Numbered from the stretch's first letter, positions 31,522 to 44,650 are shown. The stretch: DNA of 64,000 bases from Dendrolimus kikuchii (GCA_019925095.2 CM034392.1:8857887-8921886), one strand, 5' to 3'. Numbers and translations are program-made. The notes: generated by a model not told the origin, from the sequence alone.

Positions 31522-32327
31522 CTAGCTGACCCGTGCTCACTTCGCTGGGCGTTATTAAGAAGTACAAATGCACCTACGCACACACGCACGCTTATCAAGG
31601 TTTAATTAAGCTTTGTAACCTTTAATTTATTCATAAACGCAGAAAGCACTCGCAGCGCCTCTTACGAGGATGTGCGCCGTCCTTGCGTGGAACGTTATTG
31701 CTGTAACATATGTGACAGTGACATGTACACAAATGCCAAACAAAACAGAGGCAAGTCGAAACCAACCTGACTTGAAGTAATATAACGAATGGGATGTTAT
31801 ATACACATATGATAACGTAGGTATTTGTAATGTGAATTGAAGAAACACAATTGCAGCGCCATTTTTTTTTTGCTAATCCATCTATTATTAGTAAACGACG
31901 CCATTTATCGGGATAAAATGTATTCTAAGTGTTCACTCGGGTTAAGCCAGAAATGTCGAGTTTCATTCATATACGTGCAGTAATTTCCAAAAAAGATACG
32001 ATCGTAGCGATATCTTTTTCGCTATTTTCGTCTGTCTCTCGGAAACGATATCATTAATCGCGATAAAAAGTATCTTAAGTTAAAACCTGAGATATAAGGT
32101 CGATATAGAATGTATTCTAAGTGTTAACTCGGGTTATAAACCAGCACTACGTCGAGTTTCACTTAAATCCGTTCAGTAGTTTTTACGTGATACTGTAACA
32201 GACAGACAAAAATTCTAAAAATTATATTTTCGGAATCTATTAATCTGAATTAGCCCCCCTGAGTTTTTGCACATTATTAAATGCATTTTACAAACTCGAA
32301 TCATTTACATATTTATTATAGTATAGA
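31522..32327 (-). mobile_element. Helitron-like element, full copy, 806 bp
   Basis: On the minus strand it runs from TCTATACTATAATAAAT (32327) to CACGGGTCAGCTAG (31522). It has the TC start and CTAG end of Helitrons, but I see only a weak hairpin before the end. A partial internal duplication repeats TGTATTCTAAGTGTTAACTCGGG-like sequence in two places. It is the best-delimited of the six copies. Non-autonomous. Confidence 0.7.
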
Positions 32328-33520
32328 AGACAGATAGATCGATGATGTAATTGAAATTTAAGTGCATAATATATTCAAACAATACGAAGTAAATGTAGGT
32401 AGTAATTAGTATGTAAAAATATATTTCCAACATTTACTACGTAAGAGATAAAATATAATATTATGAATAATTTTAGAATATTAATTAGTTTAATCCGAAA
32501 TTACACAGGATCACTGCTGTATTTTAATTTTCATAGAAATGGGGCAACAAGCTAAAGAAAAAAATTAGCTAATCCTTACAATATTTTTAATAAGTATGTA
32601 ACGTTTTTAAGCCTATTAAAGCAAAAATGTATTATTTAAGCCAACATTATAATTATGTTTAACGCCAAATGAGGATAAACATGTGAAACTAACAGTAATA
32701 TTTCATCTTATATATTTTATGTAATAAGCTTTTAAAGATTAAATGAATTGTTTCCGTGAAATCTCATCTCCTCGTCGTTTACTGAATTAAAAATAAAATA
32801 CCAGTTCCTATACATAAAACATGCGTAAGCATTTTTTCTTAGAAATAAAGACCAAAGTACCCTAAGTACCTAACATCGTCCTATATTTATTTTCCGCCTG
32901 ACAAAATCAATTCTATTCTAGAGATAACAGTATTATTATTTTACTTAAAGAACTACACTTTAATTCTATCCACACTGTGCAAGTTGCAGTGACGTAGAGA
33001 GGGCTTCGTCCTCAGGGCCACCGACCTTAGTGCATTGAGCTTGCCATCCAGCTAGTTCTTATGCAGCTGTATCCTCTGTTACTTAATATTATGAAAACGG
33101 TTCTACAGAGACAGATATAGAGACGAATGGTTAAGATATTACAGTGCGGTTTTAATCTATTTGAAAGGGTCACAATGTACAACCGAGATTTAAAATGCGG
33201 CTTGTGTTTTGGCGGGTTTTATATTCATAATTATGTCCGTGACATCATTTGCGTGGATATTGGACTTTCTCATATCTTCTGCTGAACCCTGCTAGATATT
33301 GAATAGGAATAAACACGGTAGGTATATAAAGTCCTTTATTTATTTATTCAAATTCAATTTATTACTGTGAAAATGGGTAGTTATATTTATAAAGATGTTA
33401 TAAAATACAGATACAGGTCACCATAATCTGCCTGTCGGCATGCAATATCATTTTATTTATATTTTGAATGTATCATAGTATTTATTGACAATTTTATCTC
33501 TATAATATAATCTACCTATA
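32328..33520. other. Unassigned stretch
   Basis: AT-rich with no good ORF; a slightly GC-richer patch is at 32980-33070. Nothing recognised. Confidence 0.4.
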
Positions 33521-33900
33521 CTATAATAAATCTGTAAATAGTTCGAGTTTGTACAATGCGTTTAAAAATGTGAAAACATCACGTGAAAACTAATAAACCG
33601 ATTTAAATGAAACTCGACACAGAGCTAGCTTGTATCCCGGACGTAATTTAGGATACTTTTTACTCCGATAAACGACGTAGTTTCCACAAAATAGACAGAT
33701 TAGTTAAATAAATCGTGTTTTTTACTGACTCAATGAAATTCACTAACAAATACCTACATTGTCATAGGAAATAATTCATTCATTGCATTACTTCAAATCA
33801 GGTTGGCTTCGACTCATCTCTATGCTTTGCTGGGCAGTTGTTTCACTATATGGATTTATTTTTTTGTTATTGTAGTAAATTGAACAAGAAACCATAAAGT
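33521..33900 (+). mobile_element. Helitron-like element copy
   Basis: It starts TCTACCTATACTATAATAAA after an A, then GTTCGAGTTTGTACAATGCG and ATTTAAATGAAACTCGACAC. The 3' end has decayed. Confidence 0.65.
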
Positions 33901-34179
33901 TTTAGGTCTAATATATACATAAATGAAAAAGGTTTATAAATATAAAAAAACCTAATTTAATTTTTATATAAGTAACAAAGAGATACTACCTAGCGATTTT
34001 CATGCCATAAGATCCTTTATTCAACATTTATTGTATCTGGTTTTTAAGAATGTAGTTTTAATTTTGATGAACCATAAAGTGTTTCATCCATTCATTCATT
34101 CAAACACGTATTTAAAAAACATATGTTCTATTCCCTAAAAGTTTGCTCGATGGTAAGCCATCCGTTGTTATTAGCGCCA

Positions 34180-34567
34180 TCAATAATATCTTCGAGAGGA
34201 AGGTGCGTCGTATTCCGCGCGCGATCATCTGTTCTACCGTGGGGCGAGACACTTAGCTGCCCCACGCCGGATAGAGAATGACAATGCCAGGGCTCATGCT
34301 TCCCCCCTGCAGTGGATGTGGCCGTAGGGCCCCCACCCGCTAGAGCACGTGGAGTTGGTCGAGCTTCCCCTTTCCCGTAGCCCTGGCATAAGGCAAAGGA
34401 AGGAACACTCGGGAGTTTTAGTGGATATCCCTAACTCGGGTGATAATAATATTTCTTGTTTGCGGTACTAGTGCCACCCCAACGTAGCGACTGCCACACT
34501 CACCACCACGTTTCCCCCGCGGTGAATAGCACTCAAACGGATTTCCCCTCGCTAAAAAAAGGGAGAG
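34180..34567 (+). repeat. LINE 3'UTR (R1/jockey-like), copy 1 of 2
   Basis: GC-rich. GGGAGTTTTAGTGGATATCC, GTACTAGTGCCACC, CCCCGCGGTGAATAG and GATTTCCCCTCGCTAAAAAA occur in the same order, in reverse, at 49360-49600. No ORF is intact. Confidence 0.65.
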
Positions 34568-35006
34568 ACGTGTATTACATAGATGTATGAGCGGACATGA
34601 TAATTTTTAAGGGTTCTTTTCTTACCAAGATGGCCACAGAAGCCTAAAAATAATATACTCGTTAAATAAACTTATTTTCGCAAAAATGAGCAGTTGCAAT
34701 GATTCCAGAATACAATAGCCCTTAACACAGCAAGAGCCTTTAGAATTTCTGAAAAGGTTACCGCTTTAATTTAATTATTAATAAAATATCAAGGGATGGT
34801 AGTACAGAGAATGGTAATCACAGCCCGGAATTACCTGTAATCCGTGCGTAATAATTGCCTTAATACTTCCGACCTTTTCATAAGTACTACCCTTACACCG
34901 TTGCCAACATAAAACAAACCAAAATGTTTGTCTTGCGTTTATAAACACACTGGGACCTTTATTTCATTGGTGTTATTCATAATTGTATACAATATCATAG
35001 TTTTAT

Positions 35007-35159
35007 CAGGAGCCTTAAGAACAGACGAGCGTGCATGACAAGAGTTATGAATGTCAAAGAAGCAAGTGAGGTGTGTAATAATAAGCCTGAATGGCGCTCT
35101 GTTGTTCGTGCCTAACCCGCAAGTGAACTGGCGTAAAGTTATGTATGTATGTATGTATA
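35007..35159 (+). mobile_element. 3' end of the (TATG)n LINE, longer copy
   Basis: From AAGAACAGACGAGCGTGCAT through ATGTCAAAGAAGCAAGTGAG to GGCGTAAAGTTATG and TATG repeats. It includes about 40 bp more of the 5' side than the 8472 copy. Confidence 0.85.
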
Positions 35160-35705
35160 TCATAGTTTTGCGATATAAATTATTTTACAATACTTGCAAT
35201 TTTCTTTAGCGGTTTTAACTATTGGAATATATGGTAATAATAAAACTAGAGATGATTATCGCCCAGTAAACAAGCAGTTTGCTAGTTGGGCTAGCATTAG
35301 AGAATTTTGCTATAAAAATCAATTGGATTAATTTTCATCAGTAATTTCAATCTGGACTTATGATTCAGCAGCCAGTGATTCATGTAAATACAAATTTAAA
35401 TAATTCAATGTCGTAATTTCATTTCTGTGCTTTTCAACCAAATTGATTTAATTTGGTTGAACCTTGTATATTTAGATTTTAAACCAGATATCAATAAATA
35501 CATGATAGCATGTCCAATTCTACAAATTCGTAGAAAAAAAAAGATTAAATATTTACTAGAGAAATCACCGTGTCTATATACAAACGTATTGTTCTTTTCA
35601 ATTAATCTCATAAACAAACAAGCAATGTCTGTAATATGAAAAAGTATTTCTAAACTTTTGATGAAATAAAAGAGCTACTGCAAATAAAGCATTTATTTCA
35701 AGTAC

Positions 35706-35856
35706 CTTTATATCTCCCAGTTCACATGTAAGCACAAGTTCGTTTGTAACGCAAGACTTCAGGGCCAGTGACTCCTGCAATGAACCGCTTTGAACCGGAT
35801 GGTTTGTTCTACTACGCTCATCTTTGTGATAAAACTTCGGTGATAATAGACCGCTT
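35706..35856 (-). CDS. Candidate exon of an unidentified gene
   Basis: A 151-nt open segment. The acceptor is a long pyrimidine-rich tract ending ATATTCTCAG, and the donor is AAAG|GTACTT. It enters with one base of a split codon and leaves in phase 0. The peptide starts SGLLSPKFYHKDERSRTNHP and ends CVTNELVLTCELGDIK. Composition looks coding: polar, charged, and unlike the hydrophobic chance ORFs nearby. I do not recognise a domain and found no partner exon. It could still be a chance reading frame. Confidence 0.4.
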
Positions 35857-36143
35857 CTGAGAATATTATAAAGAGAGAATAATTTTAAAAACAAAAGGGA
35901 AATATAAAAACGGATAAGTATGCAGCAGTCCACGATGTGCAAAAGGTACCGTAGAGGTGTGACAGAGGAAAAAGAAGTTCATTATTTGTCTATATAGGTA
36001 ACCATGAAAAAGCATTTAATCAACACTAACTGTTGCCCCACATCGCTCGTGTATATACAAATAGTCATGATTTGCGTAATTAAAAAAATTAAAGGTAGCC
36101 GCTTATTCAGCTCTCTAAATTATTAAATTTCATGTGTACGAAA

Positions 36144-36376
36144 TTTTTTTTTATTGCAGGAGATCAGCAGACAGGCGGACGGCCCACTTGATGGAAAGCG
36201 GTTACCATCGCCTATGGACATTTGCAACACCAAAGTTGCTACAAATGCGCTGCTGCTCTCTTAAGGGAGACTGGAACCTAGTCACTAATGCCGGAACACA
36301 ACTCAAGGTTGTTATGGCGACATACTTTAGACCAGGGGTGGTAGCCATCCAGTCGGGCAAATGCCCTACCACCTGG
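36144..36376 (-). repeat. SINE-like element, head-truncated copy
   Basis: It starts with the reversed tail (T-run, ATTGCAGGAGATCAGCAGAC) and continues to CAAATGCCCTACCACCTGG, where the match to the family stops. About 80 bp of the head is lost. Confidence 0.85.
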
Positions 36377-38183
36377 AAAACACAAGTGTACATTTATTTC
36401 TAACCAGAAGCAGGTAGATATATAAAATTTAGTACTGCTTACTTTAAAAATGACCGATTTTCATACAAACTCATGGCAAATGGATAAATGAATGAAGTTG
36501 TATAAAAGTTAGTTTGTTAAGATACAGTTTCACTAGAACGGTAGCTTAAGTATTTTTTCAAAGGCTGAGTGAGGTACTTTATATATTGCAAATCCCGGAT
36601 TTTTTGAAAATCAATCACTCAGCTAATAATAGTATGGCAATTGGCCGTACAGTTATTACGGGTTAGCTTGGTACTATATAAAAATTAAAATATCTGACCT
36701 ATCCGGGACTTTTTATATATAACTTCGAAACCACGTGATTTTAGGACTTGTGCAATGCTGGATCACGGATCCCACACAGCTTCGATGGTTTGAGTAACTT
36801 TATAATAGACTGTAAGTTATGTTTAAGGGAATATATGGGAGTGAGAGGTATGCCAAATCCTGCACAAAAACCAATGAGGTAAAGCCCTATTAACCTTAGA
36901 ATCTACCTCCAATGGGGTAGCTAAGCAGCTACTGAGAGTGCATGCCACTTAGGTCTTCGAATTTTCTTGTCTTAGTTTTCAAAATTAGCACACTAACACC
37001 AAAGAGCAAGCACGGCTTGTGTATAAGGTTCAATGAGATATTGATGAATGGGATGTGAAACGTTCACTTGGTCTTAGCACGGAGAAAACAGAACGTCCGG
37101 ACTGACCTCATGTCCATTGGCAACTACCTTCGCCACCACGCAAAGGCGGCGAAACTACCCACATCAGTATAAATTGTGAGGATACAACAGGAATTCCTTC
37201 ATATAACAATTTCTATATTTATTGGATTCATTTAATAGAACAGTTGTAGTTATTTATGCCTTTAGTAACATTACTTATGCCGGATTTTTAATGGAATGTT
37301 TGGGATTCATATATTTTCATGCTAAATATCCGTTGCACTGCTGAAAATACCCTTTGATTTTAAATATTGGCAAAATAACTGCAATTTTTGTTACCTGTCC
37401 AACGTAGACGAAGTCGCAGGCAAAACCTCGTAATACATGTAGCAAATAAAGATTCGTTCATTCATTCTTAACAACATAACGAAGGAACGTTTTTCTGCTA
37501 TTATTGTTAAAAGCATTTGGTTTCAGTGTAAAAGTTTGCGAGCCAATTTTCTACAAAAAAAAACAATTAAGTACGTATAATCAATTATTAACAAACTTTT
37601 CACTCTAATTAATTTTCTCCAATTTTTAGAATGTGACTCTAACTGGATCACAAACTCGCACAAAGAAAGTTCGTAATGAAACAAAAAATAATTACGAGAA
37701 TAGTCCAAAAATACAATGAGACCAAGTTTTTTTTGGGTCCTGTGTTGATAACTTTATAAAAAAAGTTTACTTAATTTTATGAAAAGGGTTGTGACAAAGA
37801 GGCACTCTGGATTGTGGGCGAAGTAACTTTTATAAATAACATTTTAAACTTAAGGCTCCTATTGCCAGAAAAGGTTAAAAATGGGGTCCGAACAAAACCA
37901 CTTTTTGTAGGTAATTGTTGATCAATAATTTACCAAAACAATTAGGTATCATCTATCATAAATCTTTATGATATAAGTAATACGTAACATGGTTTTTTGT
38001 AATTTTTATATACTTATTTTAAGCTAAGAAAGAAATTCACCCATCATCTCCAAATTATTGTCATGAAACCATATTACTTCTTCAATATTTATCAAAACAG
38101 GATAAAAGTAATATATCTACATCTTTATAAAAGAGAGATAAATAATTTGGCTAAATTATTTTTTTAAATAATACTATATTTTA
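36377..38183. other. Unassigned stretch
   Basis: AT-rich with no recognised gene. A moderately GC-rich patch at 37030-37170 holds GCCACCACGCAAAGGCGGCG. A retroelement-like tail with ATTC units is at 37445-37470. Confidence 0.4.
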
Positions 38184-38720
38184 TCTATACTACATATAAT
38201 AAATTTGTAAATGGTTCGAGTTGGTACAATGCGTTTAAAAACGTGAAGAAATTGGAGGGGCTAATTCGAAACAGCAGATTTCGAAAATTCAATTTTTAGC
38301 ATTTTTGTCTGTCTGTCCGTCTGTCAGACCACGTAAAAACTACTGAACGGATTGAAATGAAACTCGACATAGAACTAGCTTACATCCCAGGGCGTAATTT
38401 AGGATACTTTTTATCCCGATAACTGATGTCATTTTCTTAGAATGGACGAATTAGCAAAATAGATGATTTTTCAATTCACTAACAAATAACTACGTTGTCA
38501 TAAACAATATGTCATTTAATGTATTATTGGAAATTAGTTTGGCTTGGACTCACCTCTATGTTTTCCTGGGCAATTATCTAGGGTACAAAGACTTAGTTTC
38601 TTTGTTATTATTATATGTTTTTATATTATATGTAAAAACCGAATTAAGTTTTTATGTAAGTAAAATAAAGCTACTGCCTACGGCTTCTCACGCGGCGTAG
38701 GCGCGGGGCAAACTTTAGTT
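38184..38720 (+). mobile_element. Helitron-like element copy
   Basis: It starts TCTATACTACATATAATAAA after an A. The body has GTAAAAACTACTGAACGGAT and TTAGGATACTTTTTATCCCG. It ends in GC-rich TCACGCGGCGTAGGCGCGGG, a decayed terminal region. Confidence 0.65.
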
Positions 38721-39935
38721 CATAACAAAATAATGCATTCGAAAAACGTCCGCGTCTATGGAATTCCTGCTGTCGCCCGAAAATTTAGTACTTAATAATC
38801 CTCAAAGACATTGCCGTTGCTACAAGCCTTAAGCCTTTTGGTGGACCGTGAACCGTTACTACGGAAAGGTCACTGAACACGAAAAGAGAAACCATCGTAT
38901 TTATTTTCGGGCTAATGAACATTCATACCTGAGGAAAGATTGAATAATATATAAGTTACGAAGTAGATTTGATCCCGGCGGAGTACTAACTCAGCGAACT
39001 GCGCCTGCGGATTTGGTTTCGAAACATGAAATAATAATGACTAAGTATTAGATTCGTTTGCTGGCTCTGAATGTTTCTTAGTATTATTTACTTCCAACGC
39101 TCATCGTAAAACTTGTGTCGTGTTTACTTGTTGTTAAAGCTATATTAATAGTTGAAGATATTTTATTTTAATTTATTGTCCAATGTGCTTATATTCATAT
39201 ACATTAGAAACACATTTGACTGTGGGACAGAAACGTCATGGGTTTATTCGTGCCGCAGAGAGTCGTGCACACAATATTGTTATATCAAATATAGGAGCAG
39301 AAGCGAGTAATTGTTATCATCATTCTAGTGTTTAGTTCTGATTTGATGATAAGAGCGGGGTTATCATCATTTTAGTATATGGTTCTCTTTTAGTCCCAGG
39401 TCTGCACATCTGAGCCTGATGGTCCGCTTTGGGAATCAATATAGAATCTTTTCAGATTATAATTATTTGATCGATTTATGGTTATTTTTGTACTTTGATT
39501 CCAGGTCCTCTGGAAGATCATTTACAATGGTTGGTATCATATATTCCTCGCATCTTGTCCCATACACGTTATATTTAGGAATAATATTTTTACATGCATC
39601 AGATCTTGTTTTGTTTTTTTACTAAAAAATTAACCTTGTCAAACATACTCAAACACTACAATATTTGAATAATTCTTTATAATTGTCTTTATGTTTAGAT
39701 TTAATATTCTTGGGCACTATGGTTTTTAATAAACGTAACTGAAGTTTGTATAATATATTATACGTATAACCTTCTCATTTAGACCCGAAATTTGCAATCC
39801 AAATCAACTACTGAATTATCATTTTGTTATTAACCGCTGATATGTGGGATACTTTTTATCCCATTATGAATAAGATTAAAGTAAAGATCATTTCAACAAA
39901 TCCATTATTAGAATTATTTTTTGTACTGCAGTGAA
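38721..39935. other. Unassigned stretch
   Basis: No recognisable gene or repeat. Small ORFs on + (39419-39625) look like chance. Confidence 0.4.
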
Positions 39936-39939
39936 ATGT

Positions 39940-40320
39940 GGCCCGTGGTTGAGCAAACTAATACGTCATGGATATGAATATTTGGCGGTGGCTATACGGA
40001 GACCTGCGAAAAGACTGCGTTAGGAACTTTCGTATTTGCGCCCGCTTTCATGTCCGTAATATTATAGGAAACTGCAAGAAGATCGCCTACGGTTGTACGA
40101 GAACGTTAGACGCAAATCATCTAGTTATGTAGGGAACAAATGTCTAACCATATCACCTTTGCCAAGCTCTGAGAGAATAGTTAGCCCCATGACATGACGA
40201 CCTGACTTCGTTAAGGATGAAATGCGTCACACTAAAGAACGTTGAAGACTACAAAATGGAACTTTGGAATCTATACGTATCCGGGATTTGATGAAGAATG
40301 GATGATAGTGACTATAATAA
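39940..40320 (+). pseudogene. Highly decayed LINE C-terminus
   Basis: GTTAGGAACTTTCGTATTTG, AAACTGCAAGAAGATCGCC and CTAACCATATCACCTT align in order with 41100-41290. No frame survives. Confidence 0.5.
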
Positions 40321-41089
40321 GGCTGATGATGAAGAAAGAAAAAATTAATAAAAAAATATCTTTTTTATGGATACAGACTAGAATCTCATAGAAACGTGTA
40401 CAAAGTCTTTTTATAAAAACCCATAAGAATTGGAAAATTATCTCTTAATTAATCAAAAAAAAAATGTTGAAATAGACGACCTTTTCTTCTTTGTCCACAC
40501 AAAGGCTTTTGGGCGTTAAATCTGGCACAATTCAGTGAGCAGAAAAATCAATGAGGCAAGGAAATACTGCCCAGAAAGCTCTCAAAGCTATTCGTTTTCG
40601 TTCTCTACGTGTCTGTGTGAATCGGTGAAATTTCAGGATGACTTATTTCATTCCTTGAAAATATACCGAACTTATATTATCCCATTATTTTAGAATGAAC
40701 AGTAATGGTATTGTTATTCATTTAATATTGATATCGCATTCTGTAGCGTAGAATAATATCATTTCAATAAATGCACAAAATCTATCAATTATTTGTTACT
40801 GTTTTACATGATACTACGACCTCCAAGTGGATGACTGAATATTGTCGCTACCATACCCTGCTACTGAAGAAGAAAAAATATGCCAGGTTGGCATAATTTT
40901 TTTAACAATCCTTTAACCCTTATTACTTCCTCATGTTTTCGCCTATACCAGCTATTAACCTAAGGTCAAAATTACGGGGCTATCTCCTCCTCCAATGATG
41001 TTTAGAAAGGCCAAACAGCATTTTTCATCAATTTCACCCTTCTTTTCATTCTACTCAATAAAATCCAAGCAATTAAATATTTAGGTTTC

Positions 41090-41450
41090 AATAGTGAAGA
41101 GTAATCCAAACCGCGTCAGGAACTCCCGCATTCGCTGCAGTCATCATGTCTGTGATGTAGCAGACAAACTGCAAGAGAGTCGCTTACGCTTACGGCCACG
41201 TTTCACGTAGACCCGCTAATTATGTGGAGAAGAAATATGTAGCCATATCGCCTTCGGCAGGTATCAGTCGAAGAAGAAGGCCCAAGAAATGCTCCCAAGT
41301 GAAGGATGGCATGCGTACCAATGGTCTCAAAACGGGGGATGCTGAAGACCGCGCGTACTGCTGTAAAAAGTAGAAAAGTGGACCTAGGAGTCGGAGTGAA
41401 CCGATCGCAACCAGGTTTTAACACTCGGATGATGATGATGAATGTAGAGT
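41090..41450 (+). pseudogene. Decayed LINE RT C-terminus with GAT repeat
   Basis: One frame reads NYVEKKYVAISPS, RRRRPKK, VKDGMR and GDAEDRAY before a stop. These are remnants of the GRPKKRW-type end of a LINE polymerase. It finishes with GATGATGATGA, a common tail for this class. Confidence 0.65.
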
Positions 41451-41704
41451 AATACAGTTTTGGATAATAATTAGCAATGTATTTGGTAATAGGTTTGATA
41501 GATAAAACAGAAGGTAGGGTTTAGTTTGGTTAAGAATATGATAGAAGAAGATAATCGATACATGTGAACACTTTATTTCTCACTAAGATAAACAATCATA
41601 AAAATGTTTTGTCAAAATTTCATTAAACATTTACCTTTTATGTACCGTTGATTTTTATGTATTGTTTGGGTTTTGTTTTTCATTACAACGTCATCACGAG
41701 TTAC

Positions 41705-41887
41705 TTCTGCTCTCTCTTTTCTTTCACCATATCCCAATTAGTTGGGGTCGGTCGGCACAATATGTCTTTTCCTTCCACACTCCTCTATTCTGACATACAT
41801 CTTTTGTCACACCACAAATCATCATATCATCCTTCACACAATCCATCCATTTTTTTTTGGTCTACCTTTACATCTGTACCCATCCAT
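41705..41887 (-). pseudogene. LINE RT C-terminal fragment
   Basis: The minus frame reads CKGRPKKKWMDCVKDDM, GVTKDVCQNRGVWK and TYCADRPQLIGIW, the closing segment of an insect LINE open reading frame. It is on the opposite strand to the related fragment 255 bp away, so the two inserted separately. Confidence 0.8.
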
Positions 41888-42800
41888 TTTGTAATTTAAC
41901 ATTTATTTTGTCACGCGACTTTCATCCCTCCATTAAGTTACTTCTGCTATTTATAATTTAATTACAGCACTTTACGTTACTTCATTTTTAACAGCAGTAT
42001 TACAATAATTTTATGATAAGGCAACAAAATAATATGTTAATTAAATAACTGCTTTTTTAAAATAATCAAGCTTTAATATAAATGAAAAATACTTCTTATT
42101 TTGTTTAGTTCCTATCTTAGTATTGAACACAATGACAGTTATTTTTCATATTTCTAGTAGAATCTCTAAAGGACTCCCACAATATTCCCACATCCAAATA
42201 GCATAACTTGTTGAGTGAAAGGAGTGAAATGTCAAATGGGAAATGAAAATGATTCGAGCTCGTGCACTGAGAGAACTATTTTTACTATCTTGACTTGGTT
42301 CATACCCACTCTGAAGTTCTCCGCTGCATTACGCCTAAGTGTTGTGTGTGAGCAACATTTAATAACGTTGTTATTTGCTCCGCTGATTCCGTCTGGGAGT
42401 GTAACAAGATGCTGTGCTAATTTTGAATTAAGATGGAACTGTTGGTTTTTATTTTAAAATTCCAGGACCCAGACATCTTAATTGCTGCGAGTGTGCTCAT
42501 CTCAATTATCTATACTATTTAAACTAAATTAATTATAAAGACTATAATTTGTGTTACATTTTCCACTATTTTACTATCACTATTGATTATGATAATAGAT
42601 AACAGTCAAATCAACTGATATATTTTTTTCATCGTACAAAACACTGAAACTGCCTAAATATTGTAGTGAATCATGACGTCATATCATCATTGTCATCGTC
42701 ATTAACTAAATATTGTCTAAACAGTAATTCAAATAATTCGGATCATGTATCTTCGAAAATCTCAGCGAATTAATATATGTGTTTCATAATGCTGTATCAA
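41888..42800. other. Unassigned stretch
   Basis: An 80-codon ORF at 42215-42457 has no recognisable domain. Otherwise AT-rich and featureless. Confidence 0.4.
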
Positions 42801-42801
42801 T

Positions 42802-43059
42802 CGTGGTTACATAATAGGTAGCGCACGTATCCCGAATTCAAAGGGCACGGGTTCGAATCTTGGCTGGAATAAATGCGCCACTTAGGCAGCTTTCTGACCT
42901 AATGTGCATATTGTTACAATTACCATATACTAACAACGGTAAAGGTGTGTGAAACCTGCCAAGCCGGCTTGAACAAGCGTGGAGCGTATACTCTCCGTTT
43001 CCCTATAGTGGGAGGTCCGTGCCCAGCAGTGGTACGTTTATGGGATGTTATTATTTTAT
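42802..43059 (+). repeat. tRNA-derived SINE (second family)
   Basis: The tRNA-like head has a B box GGGTTCGAATC near 42848-42858, and A-box-like ATAGGTAGCGCACG upstream. The body has GGCTTGAACAAGCGTGGAGC and ends GTGCCCAGCAGTGGTACG, TTATGGGATGTTATTATT. It is a widespread lepidopteran SINE type and differs from the GACGGCCTC family. Confidence 0.8.
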
Positions 43060-43245
43060 AATGCTGATATTGCACGAATCAACTAAATTGAAGCACTTTG
43101 GCTGAAAGGCACAAAACTGAAAGTACACGATGGTGTTTAATGACATTGAACGATTCCAATTTATGTGTATTATCACTTTGGTTGATTGATCCAAATTGAA
43201 AGATAGAAAGGAACCGTCTAATATCAGCTTAAAAGGCTCTTCCAT
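43060..43245 (+). repeat. MITE-like repeat
   Basis: ATTGATCCAAATTGAAAGAT and CCGTCTAATATCAGC match 20225-20290 (minus strand there). Confidence 0.5.
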
Positions 43246-44275
43246 ATTAATTAATACACATGTGTATCTAAGAAAAAAGGAAAAAGAAAAAGACTTTATT
43301 TCAAGAAATAGCGACGTAATTACATTTCTTATACTTTATTATATAGACAGCATATTTTGAGAATTTGTACGCCGCATTTTCAGGAAACAGAGTTTGCACA
43401 CAGCATATTGCTGTGCCGAAATTATATTCGACACAACGCTGATTTTTAGTGCAAGCCTTCCTTTTGGTGTAAGACCAAAACGACCCAATTTCTACTTGTG
43501 ATATATTTAATTAGTAAACCAAATAAATAAATTTAAATAAAACCAACTATAATTACTTTAAAATTAAAATAAATAAATAAACATATAATTACTTAAATCT
43601 ACTGGCAGATATATGACATGTTTGTCAGTAGGTTTGTTTGACTATTTGATTATTGCACAGTTATCCATGTTTAATACATTTTCGTCATAGCACTATAATT
43701 AAACTTAAGGCTTTGAGACAAGACAGCTCTTGATCCTGATACATCTAGAGTGGATGATACCAAAATCTTTCCACTTAAATGTTACAATCGCTCACTCGTA
43801 AAACTAGAACATCCCAGCAAATTCGCCATCTAATAAAAGAAATCCTACTGTATCGTACATCAACAAAACAAAGGTTGTTTTGGATTGCTAACCCCAATAC
43901 TCTTATATATCGAGACACAGATTCTGGAACCTCAGTTTATCACCTAGCTCGAACATGGCACGTTCACCAAGATTATCCGACGTGTTTAGAATATTACTAT
44001 ATATACAAACATGTATAATATTTACGTAGGTACGTTGATTATCGCAAGATTTATGACTAGGGTTGCCCCGAGTTCTGCAATAATAATAATATATCTATTA
44101 TGTAACTAAGTCCTTATACATTTCAGTAATTAAACATTTATTTTCTTACTTTTTGCATACATACACCATTACAGAAAAGCTTACAGATTAGTAGGAACTA
44201 TATATATATTATACCTATGCATAAATGGCAATTTTAGAAATCTCTCTCTTATAGGTTTTAGGGAATGATAGCCAT
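43246..44275. other. Unassigned stretch
   Basis: A 79-codon ORF at 43779-44018 (+) looks somewhat coding in composition but has no domain I recognise and no clear splice site at its end. Confidence 0.35.
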
Positions 44276-44439
44276 CTTACATACATACATACATAAGGTA
44301 AGCCATCTTAAATTGATAAAAATGTTATTTTGAGTTTTTAAATATTACTTTGTACAATTTAACCACCCTTCTTACAAACAATATCCGCGAATAAAATTGG
44401 AGAAAGTAAAACTTTTAATTGTAATATACATATATACTT

Positions 44440-44650
44440 TATATACATATCTACTTTACATAGTATAAAACAAAGTCGATTTCCACATGTCTGTCTGTAT
44501 ATCCGCTAACTCCTAAACCAGGCAACGGATTTTTCCGTGGTTTTCACTATCAGTTAGTTAAGTTTTCAAGGAAGGTTTATATGTATGCATATATACTAGT
44601 TTTTCCCGCGGCTTCGCTCGTGATATATAAAAACCTAATTAGGTTTTTAT
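44440..44650. repeat. Helitron-like termini around a CTAG
   Basis: TACATAGTATAAAACAAAGTCG and ACCAGGCAACGGATTTTTCC are typical of a non-autonomous Helitron start and body. CTAGTTTTTCCCGCGGCTTC at 44597 is the reverse of a GC-rich terminus. Two partial elements probably abut here. Confidence 0.45.

Noticed and set aside
41203..41424. 73-codon minus-strand ORF
   Set aside because: It is the antisense shadow of a decayed LINE C-terminus read on the plus strand.
42848..42858. A tRNA gene at the GGGTTCGAATC box
   Set aside because: No acceptor stem or cloverleaf can be drawn; it is the B box of a SINE. The same applies to 13957, 47137 and 59865.
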